In this document: positions 37,101-44,986 of the stretch, one piece after another
Layout: every line of letters starts with the position of its first letter
Position numbering within the stretch: the stretch's first letter is position 1
From: Larkinella terrae
GTDB taxonomy: Bacteria; Bacteroidota; Bacteroidia; Cytophagales; Spirosomataceae
DNA length: 64,000 nucleotides
Assembly (NCBI RefSeq): GCF_009668025.1
Contig: NZ_WJXZ01000009.1
Coordinates: 310,001-374,000, forward strand
Reading direction: 5' to 3'
Made by a program: the position numbers and the translations under genes
The notes under the pieces: model-generated
Told to the model about the DNA's origin: nothing
Seen by the model: only the letters and a program-made list of their open reading frames with translations
Database searches by the model: none

Positions 37101-37108
37101 CATTCTAA
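34106..37108 (+). CDS. SusC/RagA family TonB-dependent outer-membrane protein (pair 2)
   Basis: A 1000-residue outer-membrane transporter with signal peptide (ends PAQAG near 32), a low-complexity linker (residues 33-48), carboxypeptidase-regulatory-like domain (VTGRITDEKNQPLPGATV), TonB-box-like LTEVVVTGYG, plug with VDVLRDASATAIYGARAANG-type motif, and barrel ending LGANITF. ATGs at 34106, 34112 and 34115 are all possible starts; MNPILRK at 34115 is as good as the first. Its SusD partner follows after 126 bp with a class C repeat. It is not closely similar to the SusC at 26284 in the barrel, so a different substrate is expected. Confidence 0.94.
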   Translation: MHMMNPILRKPLLPAGWAVLALLCTGLPAQAGTLPGKTGPATRTAAAQVTVTGRITDEKNQPLPGATVIAKGTTGGTATNSSGEYSITVAGPQSVLIFSYVGYLSQEVTVGSKPVINIQLAPDLKQLTEVVVTGYGTLSKREVTSSIASIKPEEFNRGVVVSPAQLLQGKVAGLNITRSGDPNGTPSVTLRGPSTLREGSAQQPFYVIDGVPDASIDLIPPDDIVSIDVLRDASATAIYGARAANGVIIVTTKRAKSGQSQLTYSGYTALEQVSNRIDVLTGDEIRAYLKANGKTLAPADEDNVNTDWQKEVMRSPISHSHTISFQGGNNNTLYGASVNYLDNPGVLKGSSRERTIIRANVQHSAFNNRLRLDLSVGNTFNTAKTIPYGVYENMVRYLPTVNVRNADGTFKENFGRGNSNPVSLIESITENRKTKTFMANGKIQAEILPNLFYNANLAIQDEQINYNYYANRYAQGALTTGGIAIRSSYANTKKIIESYFNYDKQFGNHDLKVLAGYSWQQDRQGDGFQTSTRGFVSDALLYNNLGLSSPPTGFVPDFGTTVIKTLRLISYYGRINYQYNDKYQIQASVRRDGSSAFGKNNQWGLFPTVSAGWQISKEPFMANVTAFSDLKLRVGYGVTGNSLGFDPFVSILRYGSTGRFYYNGSYINGVGPTQNENPDLKWEKTAMLNVGLDFGILKGRVTGSLEYYDKLTSDLIWTYPVSTTQYFVSTLTANAGKMSNKGVELTLSTTPIKTGRFTWRSNLNLAHNVNKITTLSNDKFTLNFIRTAFVGGRGQSGNSSQIVKEGLAIGTFNLWQYAGKNEKGISQFKKADGTLTTSPTSDDFVIGGNAQPKLIYGWNNSFTVGNFDLNVFVRGVTGNKILNASLAQLNGPSDANSYNQARIVLDEPFADINSYLVSSRYLENGSYLRLDNATLGYTIKTGAPAIRNLRVYVTASNLFVITKYRGIDPEMNLGGITPGIDNNNFYPKTRSFVLGANITF

Positions 37109-37109
37109 A

Positions 37110-37219
37110 TCGGTATTCGGTTGACGGTTTACCGTTTAAGGTTCATGTCACGGAAATTTCTATCCAGCCTCAACTCACCGTAACGACGGCCCGGCGAAAA
37201 CAGAAAACCGAATATCGTT
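37110..37219. repeat. Nested inverted repeat, class C, degenerate copy 3 (susC-susD junction 2)
   Basis: CGGTATTCGGTTGACGGTTT on the left is loosely complementary to AGAAAACCGAATATCG on the right. It starts 2 bp after the susC stop and ends 15 bp before susD, the same place as copy 2 in the other pair. The arms are more decayed than in copies 1 and 2. Confidence 0.55.
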
Positions 37220-37234
37220 AACACAAAAACTACG

Positions 37235-38857
37235 ATGAAAAATAGAAAATCAAAACTTGCTTTGCTGGCCCTGTCGCTCGGATTTGTCGGGAGTGGGTGC
37301 AGCGATCTCAATGTCAAAATCGAGTCGGAACTAACCGCGTCGAACTTCCCGAAAACCGCCGAGGAATTTGTGGCAGCCAGCGGTCCGATTTACACCCAAC
37401 TGGCTTATAATCAGGCCGGAGTAAGTTACGCCGTTGAATACTGGCGGATGCAGACACTCTCGACCGATGAAGCCATTATTCCGGCGCGGGATGGTAACTT
37501 CGACGACGGCGGGCAATATCGGCAACTGCATCAGCACAACTGGACGATCGACCACACGAACGTCATCAGCGTCTGGCAATGGGGTTACAGCGGCATCAAT
37601 ACCGCTAACCGGATTATCAAACTGTTTGAAGCTTCGGCCGATTCGCCCGCCCGCACCACGGCGCTGGCCGAATTGCGGACCATGCGCGCGCTCTTTCATT
37701 TTTACATGATGGACCTGTACGGCAACGTTCCGATCGTAACGGTTTTCGGCGATCCCAAACTGCCCGGAACGTCAAAACGGGCTGATGTTTACGCATTTAT
37801 CGAGAAAGAGTTGAAAGAATCGATTCCGAATCTGAACGCAACCGTCGGCGCTTTGACCTACGGTCGGGTGAACAAATGGATGGCGAATGCCTTGCTGGCG
37901 AAGTTGTATCTGAATGCGGAAGTCTATTCCGGAACACCGAAAAATGCCGAAACCGTAGTTACCTGTGACGCCATTCTGACCGGTGCGGGCTCCCTGTATG
38001 CGCTGGATGACAACTACCAGAGCATCTTCGCGGGGGATAACGGACCGCAAATCAAGGACATCATTTTCGCAGTACCGTACGACGGCAACGTGGTTCCCGG
38101 CAATCACTTTACGCGGTTTGCCACGCACCCGGAACTGGTGAACAAGTATAGCATTCCGTTCCGCCCGAGTATTGCGATGAGCACGATTAAGGAGTTTTAC
38201 GCCAAATTTAACCTCAAAGGCGACGTGCGGAACGACACCTGGCTGGTGGGGAAACAATTCAATTTCGATGGTACGCCGATTTTGGTCAACACAACGAAAA
38301 AAGGTCTCGATGCGACCTACGCCGGCACCGACGGAACCGCAGCCATCAAGTGGCAACTCGAATTTTCACCGGATCTTACGTTGGTTATTCCCGCCAAACT
38401 GGATGTGGGGAATGATGATTTAGCCAAAGCGAAAGGCATTCGGTCGGTTAAGTTTTATCCCGATAAGAATTCTAACGCCAGCACCCGGTATCAGGGCAAC
38501 GACTTCCCGGTTTTCCGGCTGGCCGATATTTACCTGATGAAAGCCGAAGCCATTCTGCGGGGTGCCACAGCGACAACCGTCGCGGGCGAATTACAAACGC
38601 CGGTAGTTTTGGTCAATAAACTGCGGAAACGGGCTAAAACGGATCAGGTGACCACGCTGACGCTGGATGAATTGCTCGACGAACGCGCCCGTGAGCTGTC
38701 GTGGGAAGGCTGGCGCCGGAACGATCTCATCCGCTTCGGCAAATTCGAAGACGCCTGGGGTTTCAAAGACAACAAGGAGGTTTTCCGCCGGTTATTTCCC
38801 ATTCCCGCCAGCGAACGAGCCCTAAATCCGGGCCTGACGCAAAATCCGGGGTATTAG
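37235..38857 (+). CDS. SusD/RagB family lipoprotein (pair 2)
   Basis: A 540-residue surface lipoprotein; lipobox GSGC (Cys22) followed by SDLNVKIES. This is a canonical SusD: N-terminal SusD domain, TPR-like helices (AELRTMRALFHFYMMDLYG) and the C-terminal block LDELLDERARELSWEGWRR followed by the RLFPIPASE...NPGLTQNPGY ending. It forms the lid over the SusC at 34106. Canonical SusD proteins bind oligosaccharides; the nearby sialate O-acetylesterase, sulfatase, esterase and alpha-galactosidase are consistent with a decorated polysaccharide, but they are not in one operon with it. Its stop lies 12 bp before a class A repeat. Confidence 0.94.
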   Translation: MKNRKSKLALLALSLGFVGSGCSDLNVKIESELTASNFPKTAEEFVAASGPIYTQLAYNQAGVSYAVEYWRMQTLSTDEAIIPARDGNFDDGGQYRQLHQHNWTIDHTNVISVWQWGYSGINTANRIIKLFEASADSPARTTALAELRTMRALFHFYMMDLYGNVPIVTVFGDPKLPGTSKRADVYAFIEKELKESIPNLNATVGALTYGRVNKWMANALLAKLYLNAEVYSGTPKNAETVVTCDAILTGAGSLYALDDNYQSIFAGDNGPQIKDIIFAVPYDGNVVPGNHFTRFATHPELVNKYSIPFRPSIAMSTIKEFYAKFNLKGDVRNDTWLVGKQFNFDGTPILVNTTKKGLDATYAGTDGTAAIKWQLEFSPDLTLVIPAKLDVGNDDLAKAKGIRSVKFYPDKNSNASTRYQGNDFPVFRLADIYLMKAEAILRGATATTVAGELQTPVVLVNKLRKRAKTDQVTTLTLDELLDERARELSWEGWRRNDLIRFGKFEDAWGFKDNKEVFRRLFPIPASERALNPGLTQNPGY

Positions 38858-38869
38858 GGTTTTGACGAT

Positions 38870-38923
38870 TGACCATTGACGATTGACCATTGGCAATCGT
38901 CGATGGTCAATCGTCAATGGTCA
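38870..38923. repeat. Nested inverted repeat, class A, copy 2
   Basis: Arms 38870-38892 and 38901-38923 pair at 22 of 23 positions around an 8-nt loop, built from TGACCATTGACGATTGACC. Loop length and word match copy 1. The right arm overlaps the 3-prime end of the leftward inhibitor gene and supplies its stop codon. Confidence 0.93.
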
Positions 38924-39207
38924 TTAATCGCTTTTTCCTGCAAATACTGAATCAGCGGCTGAAAACCGTCGGGCAGGGTAAGATCGTCAAAAGTTAGATT
39001 GACTTTTTTGCGGCCTTCCCGAAGCTCCAGGCGATACTGGTAACCGTCGCGCAGGCTGGCGTTCTTCTCGCGGGATCGGTAGTCATCGGGATTCTCGAGA
39101 AGCTTCCGGGCCAGTGTCTGCAAGTCGGCGGGCAGGTCCTCTACTTCGATTTCCGTTTCCGACACCTGAAAAAATAAGCCGCCTTCGCGGGCATAACTCA
39201 ACTTCAT
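38914..39207 (-). CDS. Emfourin-like protealysin inhibitor
   Basis: A 97-residue cytoplasmic protein. The pattern MKLSYAREGGL, DLPADL, then DGYQYRLELREGRK and PDGFQPLIQYLQEKA agrees with the emfourin family, proteinaceous inhibitors encoded next to protealysin-like M4 peptidases. It lies 26 bp downstream of such a peptidase on the same strand, which strongly supports the call. It should bind the enzyme's active-site cleft and keep intracellular activity low until release. The last codons and the stop (INDH, then TGA) are made by the class A inverted repeat, so the C-terminus is probably recent and dispensable. Length is usual for the family. Confidence 0.75.
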   Translation of the reverse strand: MKLSYAREGGLFFQVSETEIEVEDLPADLQTLARKLLENPDDYRSREKNASLRDGYQYRLELREGRKKVNLTFDDLTLPDGFQPLIQYLQEKAINDH

Positions 39208-39233
39208 AGATTCTGAGGCCGAAGCGGTTTTTT

Positions 39234-40265
39234 CTACAAACCTACTGATTCAAACGATTGTTTGGTAACCGTTTCCGTCGTTGCCGGCACATTACCAGCG
39301 GTCGTCAGCTTTTTCGCGATCTTCAACAGGGCGGTTTTAAAGCTTTTAAAATTGGTGGTCGGCTTCAGCGTTTTCAGCGTTTCGAACCAGAGCAAAGCCG
39401 CTTTATCGGTTCCGATGGCCGTGGCCACCAGGAAAAACACCTTGTTCGGAATCCCACTGTTAATGTGAACACCGCCATTATCGGCCGCTCCTTTGTACAG
39501 TTTGGACATGTGATCAGGTTGCGGGTCCTGCCCCATCAAGGCATTATTGTAAGCCGTTCCGGGCGCTTTCATCGACCGCAAAGCCTGGCCCTGCAGCGTG
39601 GGTCCCATAATTTCATCACCAATCAGCCAATCGGCCGTAGCCGCTGTTTGCTTTTTCGCGTGCTGTTTGATAACCGATCCGAAAACATCGGCGTAATGCT
39701 CGTTCAGCGCGCCGGATTGGCCTTTGTAAGTGAGATTGGCGGTGTATTGCACCACGCCGTGCGTCAGTTCGTGGGCCGTAACATCGAGCGCATTGGCTAA
39801 ATTGGTAAACACCTGACCGTCGCCATCGCCAAAGGTCATTTCGTCGCCATCCCAGAACGCGTTGGCGTACTCTTTTCCGAAATGCACGTTCAGAATCAGA
39901 TCCGCCCCGCGGTTGTCCACCGAAAAATAATTCAGAGCGGTTTTGTAATAGTCACGCACCGCAGCAGCATTTTCGTAAACAGTATTGACCACCGCGTCCG
40001 GTGCGGCCGGTCCGCCTTCTTTCCTAACCAGCAAAAGGCGCTGGTGCTGGGTGGTTTTGCTGTCGTAAACAAAACGATCGGCATTTTTGATGGGTGGTGT
40101 CACCAGAAACGCTTCACTGCGCAGGAGCGCGTTTTTCTCGTCGCGACGTTCCCGGAATTCGCGGTTGATGGTTTTCTGCGAGGGAATCTCAACACCTGCT
40201 TCCTTAAGTTTGTCGACCACAAACGGTGGGATGATGTGGCAATTGCACGGGCAATGGTTTCTCAT
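39234..40265 (-). CDS. Protealysin-like M4 family metallopeptidase
   Basis: A 343-residue thermolysin-family (M4) zinc peptidase. Zinc and catalytic residues: HELTH at 165-169, third ligand Glu189 in NEHYAD, and the transition-state His267 in GGVHINSG. It has the short propeptide of the protealysin subgroup, with HIIPPFVVDKL near the start, and no signal peptide, so like protealysin it is made in the cytoplasm as a precursor and processed there or after release. The N-terminal CPCNCH adds three cysteines within five residues. It heads a two-gene unit with the emfourin-like inhibitor. Upstream lies a class B repeat. Confidence 0.92.
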   Translation of the reverse strand: MRNHCPCNCHIIPPFVVDKLKEAGVEIPSQKTINREFRERRDEKNALLRSEAFLVTPPIKNADRFVYDSKTTQHQRLLLVRKEGGPAAPDAVVNTVYENAAAVRDYYKTALNYFSVDNRGADLILNVHFGKEYANAFWDGDEMTFGDGDGQVFTNLANALDVTAHELTHGVVQYTANLTYKGQSGALNEHYADVFGSVIKQHAKKQTAATADWLIGDEIMGPTLQGQALRSMKAPGTAYNNALMGQDPQPDHMSKLYKGAADNGGVHINSGIPNKVFFLVATAIGTDKAALLWFETLKTLKPTTNFKSFKTALLKIAKKLTTAGNVPATTETVTKQSFESVGL

Positions 40266-40398
40266 GATGCCATAAAAGTTTAGAGGGTGAGGGTGTATTG
40301 CCGCCGAAGTTCAGCTTCAACAAATTTCATCATAAACAACTGAAAATCAACGAGTATTTACCCCCGATTGCTGACCGTATTTTCCCGGTTTTTGTGAG

Positions 40399-40497
40399 TT
40401 GTATCGCGGAGTTGAGCGGAGTAAAATAGAGTTACGTGGAGGAGAAAAATAACTCTGCTTACCTCTTTTTGCCTCCGCTCAACTCCGCGACACAACC
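40399..40497. repeat. Nested inverted repeat, class B, copy 1
   Basis: Outer arms 40399-40422 and 40474-40497 pair at 23 of 24 positions (word CGCGGAGTTGAGCGGAG). An inner stem of AGAGTTA and TAACTCT lies between them. The right end is 5 bp from the stop of the esterase gene (40503). Confidence 0.93.
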
Positions 40498-40502
40498 CAT
40501 TT

Positions 40503-41903
40503 TCACGGATTAGACACCGGTCTCAATCCCAGGTCCCAGTCGTCCGTCCGGAAGGGAATAACCGGCAGGCCTTCCTTACTGAACAGATTCGGAACCGGCG
40601 CGTCGCGAAACCCAAACCGAACCGCTACCGGGTTTTTGACTGAATCGGACCAGACTTCCAGCGTGTTGCCTTTGATCCGGGCCTGCGCTTTGGAAAACAC
40701 CCGGTCAGATTCGGCAATTTCCAACTCGGCAATGTCGGAACCTTTCAGCACCAGACCGTTGGGTGCATTATCGAACGTAAGCCGGATTTTGTTTCCTTCC
40801 ACCTGCATTGAGCGGTATTGCGGACTTTTGTAAATGCCGACATTCTGGCCGTAGGTTTCCGCCAGTGCCCAGCCCGCCAGCCGGTTTCCGACTTCTTTTT
40901 TGTACGCCGGGTGAATGTCTTTCAGATTGTCCACCAGGTCGGTCGTCACAATCATCCCGGATTTTGGGATGTCCATCGCTTTCGTCTGGCTTTCGCGGGT
41001 GGCCGCCGTCTGGTATTTATCGCCGTAGGTGTACGGCGCAATCTGGACGTAGTAAAATGGAAAGTCCTTCTGCCAAACCCCACGCCAGGAATCAACCAGG
41101 GCATGCGTTAGCTTATAATAGGCCGGGGCATCGTGCCGGTTGGCTTCGCCCTGGTACCAAATCACTCCGGCAATCGGAAACGACGTGATCGGCGCGACCA
41201 TTCCGTTGTACAACACGCCCGGTTTATTGGGCGCCCAGGGCGCTTTCGGCATCGTCTGGGCCGACCGCCGGGTTTCGGGATACAGCATCGCAATGGTTTC
41301 CGGCACCCACGAATCCATGAACGAACCGCCCCACGACATGTCGATCAACCCGATGGGAATGTTCAGCGTATTTTGCAACCGTTTGCCAAAAAAATACCCC
41401 ACGGCACTAAAGTATTTCAGCGAAAGCGAATCGCAAACCGCCCAGTTTCCCCGCACATCGACCTGAGGGGCTTCCGTGGCCCGTTTCGGAATTTTGAAAA
41501 ACCGGATATTCGGGTTGTAAGCCGTCGGCAATTCGGCGCGGGCATCTTTGGCGCTATTCCCGCTCATTTCCATGTTCGACTGGCCCGAACACAGCCAGAC
41601 CTCACCGATCAGAATATTCTTGAGTTCCACTTTGTTGCGCCCCACAATGGTGATCGCATACGGCCCGCCCGCTTTCGGTGTGCGCAGGCTCACTTTCCAG
41701 ATGGCGTTGTCGTTGCAGGTCACACTGACGGGTTCGCTCGTCCAGCCCGCCGTTACTGTGACTTTCTCCGTCGGATCAGCCCAGCCCCAGATCGTAATTT
41801 CGGTCTGTTGCTGCAGCACCATGTTTGAATTCAGAATGGACGGCAGGGAAACGTTGGCCCAGGCCGACGCGGATGCCAGCAGAAAGAAGAGCAGCTTTTT
41901 CAT
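40503..41903 (-). CDS. Sialate O-acetylesterase-like SGNH hydrolase
   Basis: A 466-residue exported esterase of the sialate O-acetylesterase (SASA) family, which removes acetyl groups from sialic acids or plant polysaccharides. Signal peptide ends SAWAN (about 17). The nucleophile lies in GEVWLCSGQSNME, the oxyanion block in IDMSWGGS, the Asn block in GVIWYQGEAN, and the Asp-His pair in LKDIHPAYK. The last 80 residues form a beta-domain of the family. It follows the sulfatase on the same strand after 39 bp, so both are probably one transcript. Whether the real substrate is sialate or a hemicellulose acetate cannot be told; the latter is likely in an environmental Cytophagales. Confidence 0.88.
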   Translation of the reverse strand: MKKLLFFLLASASAWANVSLPSILNSNMVLQQQTEITIWGWADPTEKVTVTAGWTSEPVSVTCNDNAIWKVSLRTPKAGGPYAITIVGRNKVELKNILIGEVWLCSGQSNMEMSGNSAKDARAELPTAYNPNIRFFKIPKRATEAPQVDVRGNWAVCDSLSLKYFSAVGYFFGKRLQNTLNIPIGLIDMSWGGSFMDSWVPETIAMLYPETRRSAQTMPKAPWAPNKPGVLYNGMVAPITSFPIAGVIWYQGEANRHDAPAYYKLTHALVDSWRGVWQKDFPFYYVQIAPYTYGDKYQTAATRESQTKAMDIPKSGMIVTTDLVDNLKDIHPAYKKEVGNRLAGWALAETYGQNVGIYKSPQYRSMQVEGNKIRLTFDNAPNGLVLKGSDIAELEIAESDRVFSKAQARIKGNTLEVWSDSVKNPVAVRFGFRDAPVPNLFSKEGLPVIPFRTDDWDLGLRPVSNP

Positions 41904-41942
41904 GAAAATCGATTTAGGAAAACAAATGTGCTCAAAAACCGC

Positions 41943-43349
41943 CTATTTCTCAACAATCGCGTCCAGCAACGGAGGAACCGGAACCACGCCCGCCCGGTGT
42001 TTTTCAAACTCCTTTTTCAAATCTTCCAGAATGTCGGGGTGCTTGCTACCAATTTCATACCGCTCGCCGGGATCGACTTCGAGGTTGTACAGCAGAGCCG
42101 GATCGTGCGGAGTCGGGGCTTCGGGCGAATACGACGGATGCGTCGTAAAATGGGCTTTCCACGGCCCTTTCCGAATGGCATACAACCGATCCGAATCGTA
42201 ATAATAGACCAGCTCCGTTCCTTTGTCCGTTTTGCCCGCCAGCAAATCCGCGATGTTTTGCCCGTCCAGTGTCCGGTCCTTCGGCAACTCAACTTTCGCC
42301 AGATTCAATATCGTCGGAAAAAGATCCATCGACGTCGCCACCGCTGACGAAACGGTGTTGGCTTTCACCAAACCGGGTCCCCAGAAAATGGCCGGAACGC
42401 GCATTCCGCCTTCGTACGTGGAACCTTTCGCTTCGAACAGTGGTCCGGCGGAGCCACCGTTTTCTTCCAGCCGGTTTTTAATCAGCCAGGGCCCGTTGTC
42501 GCTCAAAAAGACGACCACGGTATTTTTATCCAGCTTCAGGTCTTTCAGTTTTTTAAGAATCTGGCCCACGCTCCAGTCCAGTTCCTCGACCACATCGCCG
42601 TACAAACCGCGTTTGCTTTTGCCCAAAAAACCGTCCGAAGCATACAGCGGAACGTGCGGAAAAGGACTTGCGTAATACATAAAGAACGGTTTTCCCTTGT
42701 TGGTCGAAATAAATTTCAGGACCTCATCCGTGTAGCGTTTGGTCAATAACCGCTGGTCCGGTTCGGTTTCAATGATCTTGTTGTCGCGGTACAAGGGCAA
42801 AGGCGGATTTGAATTTGGCGGAGCAGGTGCCGATGCGGTATTGCCAAACGAACCAACTTTACCCATGTCGTTTGAATAGGGTAAACCGAAATACGAATCA
42901 AAACCGTAGTTCAATGGCAGGTATTGCGGCTGCGAACCCAGGTGCCACTTCCCCACCAAACCCGTTTGATAACCTTTGGTTTTCAATGCTTTGGCAATCG
43001 TCACTTCGCTGGGAGGCAGTCCGTTGGCCGAGTTGGTGAAGAAAACCACCCGTTTGCCAAAGATGCCGTTGCGAACCGGCAAACGTCCGGTCAGCAAGGC
43101 CGCCCGGCTGGGTGTGCAGACGTTAGCGGCCACGTAAAATTGCGTAAACCGGGTTCCTTCGTGGGCCATTTGATCGAGATGGGGCGTCCGGATGGTCGGA
43201 TGGCCGTAACAACCCAGATCACCATACCCCAGATCGTCCGCCAGAATGACGATAAAATTGGGTTGTTTGGCCGGTTGTGCAGCCACAAAATAGAAAGTCG
43301 ATAGTACCAGTAGGGAAAATAGAAAAGCGGTTTTGTGAATTTGGGTCAT
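41943..43349 (-). CDS. Exported sulfatase, formylglycine type
   Basis: A 468-residue type I sulfatase. Signal peptide ends VAAQ (about 25). ADDLGYGD supplies metal-binding Asp residues; the maturation motif CTPSR has Cys78, to be converted to formylglycine, so an FGE or anaerobic maturase must exist elsewhere; TGLVGKWHLG gives further active-site Lys and His; and VVFLSDNGP the second metal Asp-Asn. The family removes sulfate esters from glycans or small molecules. The esterase follows after 39 bp, so the pair may strip sulfate and acetyl groups from the same glycan. The gene is divergent from the hydrolase at 43479. AAAACCGCC touches its stop codon. Confidence 0.92.
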   Translation of the reverse strand: MTQIHKTAFLFSLLVLSTFYFVAAQPAKQPNFIVILADDLGYGDLGCYGHPTIRTPHLDQMAHEGTRFTQFYVAANVCTPSRAALLTGRLPVRNGIFGKRVVFFTNSANGLPPSEVTIAKALKTKGYQTGLVGKWHLGSQPQYLPLNYGFDSYFGLPYSNDMGKVGSFGNTASAPAPPNSNPPLPLYRDNKIIETEPDQRLLTKRYTDEVLKFISTNKGKPFFMYYASPFPHVPLYASDGFLGKSKRGLYGDVVEELDWSVGQILKKLKDLKLDKNTVVVFLSDNGPWLIKNRLEENGGSAGPLFEAKGSTYEGGMRVPAIFWGPGLVKANTVSSAVATSMDLFPTILNLAKVELPKDRTLDGQNIADLLAGKTDKGTELVYYYDSDRLYAIRKGPWKAHFTTHPSYSPEAPTPHDPALLYNLEVDPGERYEIGSKHPDILEDLKKEFEKHRAGVVPVPPLLDAIVEK

Positions 43350-43424
43350 ACTCGTGCGATTTTTATCCAGAACGCAAATAAACGGTATTATTGGTGATTA
43401 GTCGATTCGAAAACGCATCTAATT

Positions 43425-43455
43425 TTGCCTGCATTCCAAAAAACATTTACATTAG
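43425..43455 (+). promoter_or_regulatory. Probable promoter of the esterase gene at 43479
   Basis: TTG at 43425-43427, a 20-nt spacer and TACATTAG at 43448-43455 fit the Bacteroidota pattern with one mismatch in the -7 box. The start codon is 23 nt downstream. Confidence 0.45.
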
Positions 43456-43478
43456 CACAACCCTAAAATCGACCTGAA

Positions 43479-44648
43479 ATGCGATCCTCTTTGACCTGTT
43501 CCTTTGTGATTTCCCTCCTGTCGTTAAGTGCCTTTGCCCAGCCCAATCCCAACCGTCCTGATTTGCGTCAGGGTGCTTATTTCAGCGAACCCGACGGCGC
43601 AAAAGCACTTCAGAATTGTGCGCTGGCCTACAATGATAAAGCATCGTGGGAAAAACGGGCGGCAATGATTCGCCAAGGCATCCGGGAAGGATTGAAACTC
43701 CCGGACAAACCGAACTTCGCTCCTCTGAAACCGATCAGCCACAGTTTGCGACAAATGGATGGCTATACCGTTAAAAATGTGGCCTTTGAAAGTTTGCCCG
43801 GTTTTTACATCACCGGAAACCTGTATAAACCAACCGGCATGTCGGGAAAAACCGCAGCAGTGTTATGTCCGCACGGCCATGTCGCCAACTCAGATGCCCG
43901 GTTTGTGGAACAGACGCAGCAACGTTGTATTACAATGGCGAAAATGGGAGCCGTCGTGTTTGTATACGACATGCTGGGTTACGGCGATTCAAAGCAGTGC
44001 GACCACAAGCTACCAGAAGCCGCTAAATTACAGACGCTTAACAGCATTCGCGCGCTGGATTACCTGACCGGTTTGCCGGAAGTCGACACGAACCGGGTGG
44101 CGGTTTCGGGCGAATCCGGCGGGGGAACCCAGACGTTTTTGCTGACCGCCCTCGATTCGCGGGTGAAGGTCTCCGTACCGGTCGTCATGGTTTCGGCTCA
44201 TTTCTTCGGCGGCTGCGTTTGCGAAAGCGGTATGCCGATTCACAAACGGCCTACGTTTGAAACCAACAACGTCGAAATTGCCGCGCTGGCAGCACCGCGC
44301 CCGATGATTATGATCTCGGACGGTGGCGACTGGACCAAAAACACACCGAATGTCGAATTTCCGCATGTGCAGCGGATTTACAGTTTTTATGGGGCCAAAA
44401 ACAAAGTCGAAAACGTTCACCTGCCGAATGAGAAACATGATTTTGGCCCATCTAAACGGGTGGCGGCCTACCGGTTTCTGGCCCTTCACCTGAAACTCGA
44501 TTTGAACAAAGTGATGAAAAACGGGCATATCGACGAAAGCTCCAATGTCCTTCTCAAACCCACTGATTTGCAGGTTTTTACTGAGGCCCATCCCCGCCCG
44601 TCCAACGCCGTGATGGGCGATGACGCGGTCATGGCGCTGCTGAAGTAA
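43479..44648 (+). CDS. Exported alpha/beta hydrolase, acetylxylan-esterase-like
   Basis: A 389-residue exported alpha/beta hydrolase (signal ends SAFAQ, about 21). The sequence resembles the AXE1/Abhydrolase_7 group: PHGHVAN for the oxyanion region, VSGESGGGTQ with nucleophile Ser near residue 213, ISDGGDW for the acid and NEKHDFGPS for the catalytic His. Likely role: removal of acyl groups from a plant or algal polysaccharide or from a xenobiotic ester. It is divergent from the sulfatase, sharing a 129-bp promoter gap, and may be co-regulated with the sulfatase and sialate esterase. Exact substrate unknown. Confidence 0.8.
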   Translation: MRSSLTCSFVISLLSLSAFAQPNPNRPDLRQGAYFSEPDGAKALQNCALAYNDKASWEKRAAMIRQGIREGLKLPDKPNFAPLKPISHSLRQMDGYTVKNVAFESLPGFYITGNLYKPTGMSGKTAAVLCPHGHVANSDARFVEQTQQRCITMAKMGAVVFVYDMLGYGDSKQCDHKLPEAAKLQTLNSIRALDYLTGLPEVDTNRVAVSGESGGGTQTFLLTALDSRVKVSVPVVMVSAHFFGGCVCESGMPIHKRPTFETNNVEIAALAAPRPMIMISDGGDWTKNTPNVEFPHVQRIYSFYGAKNKVENVHLPNEKHDFGPSKRVAAYRFLALHLKLDLNKVMKNGHIDESSNVLLKPTDLQVFTEAHPRPSNAVMGDDAVMALLK

Positions 44649-44986
44649 AGCATTTTGCACTTATGACGTATGAGCAGGCTTTTCAAATCCAGTTCACGAA
44701 AAGATATTCCCGATTACGGCAATGCCTGTTGGCGGGCAAAAACACCGGGGTTTCAGAACATTTTACCGGTCAACAAAATATAACCATCTTTAAATAGCCA
44801 TAATCAACAAACTATTAGGATATATTTTATATTTCCTCAGAATCTTATTTTGATTTTTCAAAAATCATAGTAGATTTATTCCGGCCGCATAAGTAAAGTT
44901 CAGACAACCTGATCGGGTTGTCTTCCTATCATTCAACACCTTACCAAACTCCCGAATCGGGCACCCTTGTCCGGACTTGTAAGACT
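44649..44986. other. Intergenic region before the flavoenzyme gene
   Basis: This 338-bp gap holds no supported gene or hairpin. The second half is AT-rich and contains the likely promoter at 44850-44878. The reading frame of the next gene is open from 44918, but that part encodes no signal sequence. Confidence 0.5.
44850..44878 (+). promoter_or_regulatory. Probable promoter of the DAAO-like gene
   Basis: TTG at 44850-44852, an 18-nt spacer and TAGATTTA at 44871-44878, one mismatch from TAnnTTTG. This predicts a leader of about 100 nt before the ATG at 44987. Confidence 0.45.

Noticed and set aside
38870-38923. CRISPR-like repeats in the class A element
   Set aside because: The words form an inverted repeat around an 8-nt loop, not regularly spaced direct repeats with unique spacers, and no cas gene is present.
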